From Hydnum rufescens UP504 (lineage: Eukaryota; Basidiomycota; Agaricomycetes; Cantharellales; Hydnaceae): a stretch of 64,000 bases of DNA. Location: positions 108,122 to 172,121 of the forward strand of contig MU129003.1 in assembly GCA_014904985.1 (NCBI GenBank). Reading direction: 5' to 3'. This document shows positions 37,157 to 46,547 of the stretch, in pieces; positions within the stretch are counted from its first letter, which is position 1; every line of letters begins with the position of its first letter. A program made the translations under genes and the position numbers. The notes beneath the pieces were generated by a model, which was given only the letters and a program-made list of their open reading frames with translations, made no database searches and had not been told where the DNA came from.

Positions 37157-37804
37157 TTCAATGCCGGCAATTGCCGATACTCAAGAAGTGCCCAAGCGCT
37201 GGCCCTGGGAGCACAGTACACAATAGCACCAAGCATGTATATTTAAAATAAATACTATATAATAAATATTTGTCCAGGAAAACCTGAAGAAGACGATGGT
37301 AATGAGTCAGAGCTCAATAAGGCATGAGATAGCTAATTACAGAGTGGATTGGGCCACTTCTACGCATCAGAATTGGCCCAAATTTAAATATAGTAGTGTT
37401 ATATATACACTCTATATGGGCGAGTGATTATCTCGGATGATCCTCGCATTTTTCAATTTTTCACGCCTTCAATTCCCTAAATAGGGAATTGAAGGCGTGA
37501 AAAATTGAAAAATGCGAGGATCGTCCGAAATAATCAATCGCCCATGTAGAGTGTATATATAACACTACTATATTTAAATTTGGGCCAATTCTGATGTGTA
37601 GAAGTGGCCCAATCCACTCTGCAATTCGCCATCTCATGCCTTATTGGGCTCTGGCTCATTATCATTGCCTTCTTCGGGTTTTCCTGTACAAATATTTATT
37701 ATATAGTATTTATTTTAAATATACATGCTTGGTACTATTGTGTGCTGTGCTTGCAGTGCCAGCACTTGGGCGCTTCTTGAGTATCGGCAATTGCTGGCGT
37801 TGAA
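37157..37804. repeat. Central palindrome of element 2
   Basis: Arms of about 323 bp, centre CCCTA-AA-TAGGG at 37475-37486, outer ends CAATGCCGGCAATTGC and its mirror. Homologous to the centre of element 1 over its full length. A/T tracts TATATAGTATTTATTTTAAA (37706) and the mirror lie near both outer ends, facing away from the centre, consistent with paired outward promoters. Confidence 0.9.
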
Positions 37805-37857
37805 TTCGTGACTATGCAGCCACACCCAGCAACAGAAATGCGACGGCACGACCACGA

Positions 37858-37892
37858 CACAACAGCAACAGCAACAACAGCAACAGCAGCAG

Positions 37893-37939
<47 letters not shown>

Positions 37940-37970
37940 GCAGCAACAGCAACAGCAGCAGCAGCAACAG

Positions 37971-38014
<44 letters not shown>

Positions 38015-38062
38015 ACAGCAGCAACAGTAGCAACAGCAGCAACAGCAGCAGCAACAGTGCAC
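37858..38062. repeat. CAG/CAA repeat tract
   Basis: About 200 bp of mixed CAG and CAA triplets (plus strand), between the central palindrome and the first exonic hairpin of the right arm. It is open in several frames (poly-Gln, poly-Thr/Ala) only because of its composition. Its place in the first exon of the outward transcript is the only context visible. The equivalent stretch of element 1 lacks it. Confidence 0.9.
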
Positions 38063-38104
38063 AACCACGACCGCATGACCATGACTGCACGACCACGACC
38101 ACAG

Positions 38105-40370
38105 GACCACACACCCGCTGATGCAGGTGTGTCATAAGGTAATTTTTGTCTCAGTAAATACAATAGTGCAAAAGAGTAGCCCAAGCTACTCTTTTTGTGC
38201 TGCTGTGAATCTTTATACTAACGTAGCCTTTATTACTCCAGATCAAAACCAACAACAGGCTGCCCAATGAGTGGGCCCAGGAACCACACCCACTGCGGCG
38301 GGTGTGGTATATTTAAGGTGAGTCTCCTCCCCCCTAATAGATGCAGCCGCACAAAAAGAGCAGCGAAAGCTGCTCTTTTTGCGTCGCTTTTAATTTCTTA
38401 ACTAATAATTCTTTATTCTAGGCTCTTGCCCGAACCACATGTCAAACGAACCCTCCCCCCCCCGTCAGAAATGACAATGCACCCGCCAATGGAGAGTTGC
38501 AAACGCGACCCGCAAAACGAAACCCAGAAACGAGGACACATGACAGGGCCCAGGGACCCCAGACGAACCACACACCCACCGAAGCGGGTGTGTGGTAATT
38601 TCAAGATAAGTATAATCGCGCAAAGGGAGCAGCATATGCTGCTCCTTCTGCGTGGCTTTATTTTTTGATTTTTTTCTGTTACTAACACATTATTCCTAGA
38701 TTTTCACCTGCCTACAACCCCTGCCAACCCCCAGACCAAAACCGAACGCACAGTACAAACGAGTACCACACACCCACAGAAGTGGGTGTGTGGTACAACA
38801 AGGTAAATTTTTGTTAGATTTCTATATGCACAGCGACGCAAAAGGAGCAGCGCAAGCTGCTCCTTTTGCATCGCTTCGAATTTTTTTACTAACATCACTA
38901 TCATTGTAGGATTCAAATCAAACTTCCCGAAATGACGACCCACCCCAACAGACACCCTTCCGTACGCAAAACCGAGTACAAAGCACGCGACCGGGGTGCA
39001 AAATCGGTACCACACACCTGCTTCGGCAGGTGTGTGGTGATATTAGGTATGTCTCATCCCACCGGTGCCAAAAGAGCAGCAGAAGCTGCTCTTTTGGCAC
39101 CTTTATTTTCTTTTTTTTTACTAATGGATTATTATTTGTTGTTCTAGGCTCCTTTCCTTTGTGAAAACCTGCCCAATGAGCACACGGGCGAGCCCCCAGT
39201 ACGCACAGCCACCCAAGCCCAAAGGGCCTGCCCCCCGAAACAACGATCGACGAACCTGTGTACCACACACCTGCTTCGGCGGGTGTGTGGTATTATTAGG
39301 TACATCTAATTGCATCGGTGCCAAAAGAGCAGCAGAAGCTGCTCTTTTGGCACCTCTGTTTTCTTTTTTTTACTAATGTACTATTATTTATTGTTCTAGG
39401 TTCCTTCCCCCCATGAAAACCCACCTGACGAGCACACGGGCGAGCCCCCAGTACGCGCAGCCACCCAAGCAGAGAGGGCCTGCCCCCCGAACACGGCAAT
39501 TGACGAAACCGCGTACCACACACCTGCTGCAGCAGGTGTGTGGTAATACCCTGTAAGTTTTCAATTACAGGACCTACGAAAGCACCAAAAGAGCAGCAGA
39601 AGCTGCTCTTTTGGTGCTTCCTTTGTTTTTTTTTAGAAAAATTAACATGTTATTTACTGATTGATCTAGGCCCTCTCCCAGCGTGAAAACCCCCGCACAA
39701 CACAACCCGATCCAAGAACCCACGATCACGGTGCAAAAAACGAGTACCACACACCCGCTTTGGCGGGTGTGTGGTAATTTTAAGGTGAGTACAACCGCAC
39801 AAGAGGAGCAGCATAGGCTGCTCCTTTTGCGTGGCTTTTCTTGTTTTTTTTTTTTACTTAACGTATTATTTATTATTTTAGTTTGTCATCTGGACCCAAC
39901 ACCCGTGACCCCACCGAACGAACACAGGAGAACAACAACCCACCTGCCAAACAAATCACGCGAATGGCAATGAGTCGAAACCATGATGCAAGCCCCGGAC
40001 AAACCCCACACCCGCCGAAGCGGGTGTGGTGATCTTTAAGGTAAGTATATATGTACATGTCCGACTATGCAAAAGGAGCAGCAGGGGCTGCTCCTTTTGC
40101 CTGATTTTTCTTTTTTTAACTAACTTATTATTTATTATCATAGGTATTCTTCTGAACCTGCATCCCCCAACCGAAGCCACGACCCCGCCGAGTGAAAACA
40201 CGTGACCATGGGTGAGGGGGAACCCCAATGGTGAAGCACGAAATGACGTCCCCGGTACCACACACCTGCCCAAGCAGGTGTGTGGTGCTACTAGATAGTG
40301 GTTATTTTTATTTTTTTGTTCTTTGATTTCTATGGACAGTACCACACACCCGCTAGAGCGGGTGTGTGGT
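38105..40370 (+). repeat. Right arm array of element 2: nine hairpin-flanked introns
   Basis: Introns: 38139-38241, 38318-38421, about 38605-38699, 38803-38909, 39047-39147, 39300-39399, 39553-39669, 39785-39881, 40041-40143 (95-117 nt). Donors are GTAATT, GTGAGT, ATAAGT (altered), GTAAAT, GTATGT, GTACAT, GTAAGT, GTGAGT, GTAAGT. Most have TACTAAC, ACTAAT or TTAAC 20-30 nt before a TAG or CAG acceptor. Exonic hairpins precede each donor by 5-15 nt, and two (40257-40285, 40340-40370) follow in tandem without introns. Exon bodies are C/A-rich with recurring CGAAC/GAATGA words; no continuous reading frame crosses the junctions. Units at 39150-39400 and 39400-39670 are close copies. Confidence 0.88.
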
Positions 40371-40559
40371 GCTACTAAGTAGTCTTTTTTTTTTTTTTTG
40401 ATTTCTACGGAGTATGTGGTATACTTTTAAATAAATAAATAATAAGAATGAAACACAGGACTCCTGAATGAAACCCCACTGACCTGGGGTAGCATAAGTA
40501 TAATATAGTGATAATAAATAAATAATTATAAATGGAAGATATTATCCCCGATAAGCCCG

Positions 40560-40751
40560 TATGGCCTGCTGCAAGTCTGAGATTCTCTAAGTCCCAGTTT
40601 CGGCCAATTTTCGGCCATTTCAGCCAATTCTGGGTGAGGAGGTGAAATCATAAAAATGGCCATTTCGGCCAAAATAGTGATGGGACCTACTTAGGTACCA
40701 TTATCTGCCCCGGAAGTGGTACCTAACTAGGTAGGCTTAGATGACTGACCA
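40560..40751. repeat. Right terminal block of element 2
   Basis: Holds TTTCGGCCAATTTTCGGCC-type words (40596-40640), a palindrome around two GGTACC sites (40682-40735) and the terminus GATGACTGACCA. Mirror of the left block with about 20-25 percent differences. Confidence 0.85.
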
Positions 40752-42358
40752 AGGTGCTTTCCAAGCTTCCAAGAAGCTCCGGGGCAGCTCACAAGTTCCC
40801 GGTGGGACAATTCAAGGATCCTAGGTGCCAGGTTGCTTTTTTTTGGCCAGGATGGCAGTCATAGTCCTTGTTTCGTCTAAGGGCAAAGCACACATCAAGA
40901 CACAGGAAGAACTCGGGGCTACAATACAACAAGATTCACTATATCAGCATCATGACATGACAAGAGTGTGAATAGAATGTGTACTACTCACAGTTTGCTC
41001 TCCCCAACTTTGTTAACTCCACCAAAGCACAGTGGGCAACAAGAGCGAAGGTAATCAGATGGACTAATGGGGGGATCAGGCCCTGGGTGTGGGAGTGTGG
41101 TTCACGATGGCATGGTCGGCCCGTGTACATCCCCCTTGGCATGACTGTTCATCATGTGGGTGGTGGGTTCACTAACAAGACAACCATCACTACTAAGGGC
41201 ACTGATGTACAACCAAGTTGTTATGGGTGTGGATTCATCAACCTTCGGCAGTACGATTGCATCTGGATCAATATTGTCTCGATCAATGGGATCCCAAGAT
41301 AATATTTCATGGCGAGCAATGATGATTTGCTTGTCCACTTCGGCATTCACGACACACAGTAAGATTTGGAATTGCCCCAATGCAGATGTGAATTGCCGGC
41401 AGAGTGAATCTTGTGCTTCAAATACATGGCCCCATCTTGCCAAGAATGTAGTGAGGGCATCAGACCATGCAGTCTCATTGGGAGCCAGATGCAAGAACAG
41501 CATCAATACAAACTCCACCATCTTGAGGCTGACTGCCAAAGCTGGATATACCAGCAAGCAGGGAAATAAACCCTGCTGCACCAGTTGCAGAGGTGCAGGA
41601 GCACATGGGCATATTTGTAGCTTTATGTACCCAAGGTCTAATGAGAAATGATCAGACTTTAGGTCCAACACAGAATGAAAGGAATCCTTATGATCCATAT
41701 ATACAGCAGTCACTTGTTTTAATACTCCACGACAGTTGCAAGAGCATTTGATAGGAGGAGGATCTGTATGAGACTGTCCTCGCTGCGACAGGTGTATGTA
41801 TGCCATGTATGGATGAACCAACGCTGGTATAACATCACAATCCCACTGCCGCGCAGCAGCACTGCGCTGACGTGCATGGCAGGACAGCTTGTTCTCAACT
41901 GAGAAGTTATCCAAATGTGTCACATAGTTAGGATAATGTATGACAAAGCGCTGCTCAGTTGCCATCAGCGAAGGCGCTCCAGATGGTTCATCGCCACCCG
42001 ATCCCAATTCATCTTCAAATCCATCAGAAGAAAATAGAGATGGACGGGTACCATGGGAAGGTTGTGAAGGTTTGGAAATCTGGACTTTCTGATGGTAGTG
42101 TGGCTTGGTGATGCTTGCTCGTGGTGCTGCCAGCTGATTTACCAGTACAGTAGCTATGAAGGTGCCAGTTCCACCATGGAATTTCCAAGCTGTCACTGCA
42201 CTTGTAATGGGTTTCATGCTGGCTTGAGAGAGCATTGCAGTTGGAAGTTGACTGGGGTTGGCAGTGTTGACAGTGGTCATCAGTTTCTTCGAAACCTTAC
42301 AACTACTAGTCTCCTTGGCAATCACAGCCTGGAAGGTTTTCAGGCCCTTCTCAAGCAT
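40752..42358 (-). pseudogene. KDZ-family transposase, N-terminal part with cysteine cluster
   Basis: Minus strand from M 42358 (MLEKGLKTFQAVIAKETSS). Contains the CxC-type region of KDZ proteins: IKCSCNCRGVLKQVTAVYMD, ICPCAPAPLQLVQQGLFPC, PALAVSLKMVEFVLMLFLHL, APNETAWSDALTTFLARWG, QFTSALGQFQILL. After an intron near 41100-41060 it continues SDYLRSCCPLCFGG, then a GTGAGT...GTAG intron (about 40990-40920) and FLCLDVCFALRRNKDYD, ending against element 2 at 40752. One TGA at 40789. The protein resumes at 35272 with KARVEAAQPVKGHERC. Together the pieces form a gene of about 9.1 kb including the 5.5 kb insertion. Confidence 0.82.
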
Positions 42359-43288
42359 ACTGGAGTATGTGTCAGAAGGGGCTGACGAAGAGGGATGAGG
42401 ATTTTATGCACTGGGGCTTCATCTATGCTTCTGTGAGCCTCAGAAGTCATTTTGTCATCCACCTGGAGCATCGCCCATATGCTTGGGGGACATAGGTGAG
42501 ATTGCTTAATTATGGGACTTTCAGACTAGGAAGAATGCTCATCCACAAAGTTTGTGATAGAGGCGAGATATTTGGGAAATTGAGAGGTGAGGACATGAAA
42601 AGTGGAAAACGCAAGGCAGAAACACAAGAGGTGGGAACATGAGAGACAGGAACACTGTAGAAGGGCTTTAGATGTAGAGCTTGAATGTTGAAGAACCAAA
42701 CACACCTGATATGTGGAAGTCAGTGTCAAAGAGAAAGCCAGGATGCAACAGGAAATTGCAAGAATTGCAATAGAGGTGAGATATTTGGGAAATCAAGAGG
42801 TGAGGACACAGAAAGCGGGAAACACAAGGTGGGAACACAAGAGGTGGGGACACGAGGGACGGGAACACTGTGGAAGGGCTTTAGATGTCGAGCTCGAATG
42901 TTGAAGAACCAAACGCACCTGATATGTGGAAGTCAGTGTCAAAGAGAAAGCCAGGATGCAACAGGAAATTGCGAGAAAGAGCAAGTTGCTTGAACCTGGG
43001 GCCTACAGACAAACTGAATGTTGGCCCACAGACTCTGTGAAAAACTTGAATTGAGGAATGAAGCACATTGACAAGACACTGGCACGTGTGGTAACAGGAA
43101 TACAGACTGCTCAAATCTGGGGCACACAGACAGCAGAATGGATGCCCACAGATTTCACAAGGTGTTCAATAGTGTAGTGAGATTTGCATCTGGATCATAA
43201 CAGTGACCACTATCAGTGATATGATTCAAGTGTGGCTCCAGATCAGAAGCCTCAATATTCAGGAACCGATCCTTGTTGCCACCAGCTA
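42359..43288. other. Upstream flank of the KDZ gene
   Basis: No gene recognised. Contains the 213-bp tandem duplication listed separately; the rest (43000-43288) shows no open frame with family resemblance. Confidence 0.5.
42558..42990. repeat. 213-bp tandem duplication
   Basis: TAGAGGCGAGATATTTGGG at 42558 recurs as TAGAGGTGAGATATTTGGG at 42771, and the copies run in step to GGAAATTGC (42750 and 42963). Several differences are CG versus TG or CA. Confidence 0.9.
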
Positions 43289-44007
43289 TGGTTGCTGAAG
43301 TCAGGTTACAAACCTGGAAAACCTGAGTTCAAACCTGAACCTGACCCAAGTCAGGTTCCATTGGGGTCAGGTTTCATGTAATTTCCTCAGGTCAGGTTCA
43401 GGTTTTGGGCCCCCATGTTTTCAGGTTCAGGTTAGGTTCAGGTTTAACCCAGGTTCAAACCTGAAATCATGAGCCCCTTCAGACATGAGAAATATCTGAG
43501 CTCAACACTGATTTTAACCATAATCCAGAATGAGTCATTATTCTGGCAAGTTCCAGAATTATGTAAGCAGGTTTTTTGGTGGAGAAATAGGTTACTTTGA
43601 ACTGAAGTTAAACATAAAACCTCATACAAAGTTGATATTGACTATACATAGACTATGTATAGTCAATATAAACTGTTCATGAGGTTTTATGTATAAATTC
43701 ACTTCAAAGTAACATATTTCTCCACCAAGGAACCTGCTTACATAATTGTGGAACTTGCCAGAATTGATGACTCATTCTGGATTATGGTTAAAATCAGTGT
43801 TGAGCTCAGATATTTCTCCTGTCTGAAGGGGCTCATGATTTCAGGTTTGAACCTTGGTTAAACCTGAACCTAACCTGAACCTAACCTAAGATAGGTTTTC
43901 TTCAGGTTAGGTTCAGGTTTTGCCAATTGAGAAGATTCAGGTTTTGGTTAAGTTCAGGTTTTGCCCAAATGGGGCAAAACCTGACCTGAACCTGACTTTG
44001 GCAACCA
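43289..44007. mobile_element. Palindromic MITE, Tc1/mariner-like, with TA target duplication
   Basis: Inverted repeat: starts TGGTTGCTGAAGTCAGG, ends CCTGACTTTGGCAACCA, with TA on both sides (43287-43288 and 44008-44009). Subterminal zones are dense in CAGGTTCAGGTT and AACCTGAACCTG words. The centre is a near-perfect palindrome around GACTATACATAG/CTATGTATAGTC (about 43637-43667). No coding capacity. The TA duplication fits the Tc1/mariner superfamily, but no parent transposase is in the window. Confidence 0.85.
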
Positions 44008-44009
44008 TA

Positions 44010-44474
44010 CCGCCAGCAAGCAGTAAGTCAAGACATCAGACACAGTCAATTGACATTGTTGACATTGGAATGATCCATCCCGATAAGGAAATCTCCCAGA
44101 AAGATCCAGAAGCCCCTATGTCCATCTAGCGCATCAATGCTAATAGAGTGTAGTTGACCAAGACTTGTATATTCTAGTATATTAGATTGTGTATATATAG
44201 CGAGAAATATCTCACGGAATACAAGTAGTTTCTACCTAAAAGACTATAACTCTTAACAGGATGAACATGACAACAGGCTTGGAGGAGGAAAATTCCACAA
44301 TTGACAAATATGCAGGCTTAGCCATGGCAATCATCAGTGATGGGAAGTGCAGGATGCTGAAACTTTTCAAATGAACCTTGAGAGGAAGTGGGTGGGCACT
44401 GCATTGGGTTTGTCATAAGGAATGGTAATAAATATCATGAGGATATATATTCATGAGGCAAAGTTGAAAATTGT
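44010..44474. other. Stretch without recognised genes
   Basis: Between the MITE and the BRR2 fragment. A/T-rich, with TATATATAG at about 44192; nothing further seen. Confidence 0.5.
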
Positions 44475-45195
44475 ATGCGTACTTATGCCCATCCATTCAT
44501 CTAAGTTGTGAGCATTGGCCAAAGAAACACCACACGCAACGATACGAGTCTTGATCTCAGTTTGCGCAGACATGTAGTGCGTCCGAGATAACAACTTCAC
44601 ATGTCAGCCCTATTCCCCCCCCCCAATGAGTTGCACTTTGTCTGCAATCAATAATCCAATGTTCTGAACATGCTTCCACTGCTTCCACTGGTGGGAGAGA
44701 ATATCCCACTTGATAAACGAAGATGATCAGCATTCCATAACAAACCTCCAGAGTCACTAACGGGATGTATGAATACATGGGCACCTTTTTCCAATATGTG
44801 TAGATCTGCACTTGTCACGCCAGTTAGGCCAACTATTTCCTCCCTCCCTTGCAAGTTACCAAATTTTTCCTGCCATTCAGAGACTCATTGGTCCACCACA
44901 TCTTGATATGGCTTGATGCATACAGCACAAGGCACATCAGACTTTGACCAGAGCCTCAGCAAAGCAAATTCAGTGCATATGGTTTTGCTGATACCAGTAG
45001 GTGCACTGATGAAGACATTGGTCATCTGAGTTGTACAAGGCTTGGAAGACTTGAGTCTGTATCTTGTTGAATGGCTGTAATTTTCTGGAATACAATACTT
45101 CAAACTCTTTATTGTGCAATGCAGCAAGAGGGAGTGGCTGAAGGGAGAGGAGAGGAGTTGTGGGTGGGAATTTCTTGGGAGGGATCAAGTGCTTG
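44475..45195 (-). pseudogene. Fragment of BRR2-type spliceosomal RNA helicase (second cassette)
   Basis: On the minus strand: [137 protein letters not shown]. This is the start of the second Ski2-like cassette of BRR2 (U5 snRNP helicase), including motif I, here changed from GSGKT to GISKT. Frames shift near 45060 and 44780, a TGA stands at 44885 where arginine is usual (VDQRV), and the DEVQ motif is altered. Most introns appear absent, so retroposition or transposon capture is plausible. Not functional. Confidence 0.8.
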
Positions 45196-45251
45196 AATGA
45201 GATTGGCAGCCAAGTCTCCTTGTGGAGCCAACAATTCGAAACTTAAGCGCC

Positions 45252-45384
45252 GATTTGGCTGCACCAGAAACGTTTCTAGGCAATGCATTTCTCAATATAA
45301 AAGTAGTGAAACAATTAGAAACGTTTCCCCATTTTTATATTGAGAAATGCATTTCACAGAAATATTTCTCATGCAGCCAAAGTG
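45252..45384. mobile_element. Short MITE-like inverted repeat
   Basis: TTTGGCTGCACCAGAAA at the left mirrors TTTCTCATGCAGCCAAA at the right; a second internal pair is ATGCATTTCTCAATATAAAA and TTTTATATTGAGAAATGCAT. About 133 bp. Target duplication not clear. Confidence 0.7.
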
Positions 45385-46547
45385 GCCCTAATGGCATGAA
45401 GTACAGTTTGATCAAAAATCATGTGACAATTTTTTTAAGTTCGCGGGCCTTTGTGACGCATGAAAACCCAAGTTCATACACCATAGGACCGAAAAAAAAG
45501 CAATAATTGGCAAAATTACCCCTTTGGGGTGTGACACCCACATTTCTTAGTTCAGCAACCTTTCTGTGATGTGTGACAAAGCGGTTTAGGGGGCATGTGA
45601 TGTGTGACTCAAACATACAGGAATAAATGAATGAATGAGAATGGGAAAACTGTCATACAGTAGTTTTTCAAGAAGAAATGAGGGAGGGGGTGGGCATTTC
45701 TCGTGATCCAACTATAGAGATGTATTCAGAGACCCGTCAGATGCAGTAATAGAGAACTGCATTTATTGCTGACAGAGAATATGGCCACGCACAGAAGCTA
45801 AGTAGTGGCTGTCACTTTGCTAGTGAAGTTAGCACAAATGTCACATCACAATAATATCCCTTTGCTAGACTTTGTGTGCATACAGTAGTTAGGTGGGATG
45901 GGCTTGTACATCAGGACAGTGAAAGTAACAGTATGTTCATCTTCTGAAAATCACTGCCACAGAATGAATTGATGACAGAGCAGAAGGATCTCGCCGTCCA
46001 TATCTTCAACCATAATCCAAAAAAATTCTGAGCTGCCATGAATCTCTTGTTCCCATTAAAAGTCAGGGGTGATAGTCAGATCAATACGCAGTAAAGATCT
46101 CATGACAGGTTGAACATGGGCTTGAAGACTTTGAGACAGATGTCACAATCCACAGAATTGCAGAAAAAATAACAATGTCTTGAGCTTTGGAATGATGCAC
46201 CAAATGATGCACAAGTTTTCCTGTAGTTTGAGTCCCTATTAGCTCACTGATTTCTGGGGGTTGCTGGGTATGGTATGAGAATCATGAGGTCCCTTGGCAA
46301 GTGGCGTTCCCACACTGTGGGAGCTCAAGCATACAATCTGGATTTTTCTGGCAGTCATTCACATGCACATGGTATCTGGATTGGTCGAAGTGCAACTTCC
46401 TCCATCTTGAAACCTGCAATCAGGGATCAACCTCTCCACCCCCTTCCCCCATCTTACTTGTGCGCTTTTGAGCAGCACATCTGTCTGTTCTGAGTTGTAG
46501 GAGTCTGTTTGGGTTACAGTACTACCCCACACACACCTCCTCACAAA
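45385..46547. other. Stretch without recognised genes
   Basis: No supported gene or repeat. Short open frames here have no resemblance to known families and no splice-consistent extension. Confidence 0.5.

Larger units (their letters stand above)
35273..40751. mobile_element. Hairpin-array palindromic element, copy 2 (complete)
   Basis: A 5.5 kb element with inverted termini TGGTCAGTCA (35273) and TGACTGACCA (ends 40751). The match extends inward: both ends carry a GGTACC...GGTACC palindrome built on GGGGCAGA. AGG flanks both sides (35269-35271 and 40752-40754), a possible 3-bp target duplication with one extra C at the left. Both copies share GCC next to this terminus, so the true edge may lie up to 3 bp further out. 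Inside: left arm array on the minus strand (five introns), central palindrome, CAG/CAA repeat, right arm array on the plus strand (nine introns). It interrupts the KDZ transposase gene. No transposase of its own, so non-autonomous if mobile. Confidence 0.85.

Noticed and set aside
37715..38184. Long minus- and plus-strand open frames over the CAG/CAA tract (poly-Cys, poly-Ala/Val, poly-Leu, poly-Gln/Thr)
   Set aside because: They are open in most frames only because of the triplet composition; no start, splice or family support.
38105..40370. Regularly spaced short palindromes resembling a CRISPR array or a run of integron-type sites
   Set aside because: The genome is a fungus, spacing is uneven (about 190-260 bp), repeats are long hairpins with variable stems, and splice donor, branch and acceptor signals fit every gap.
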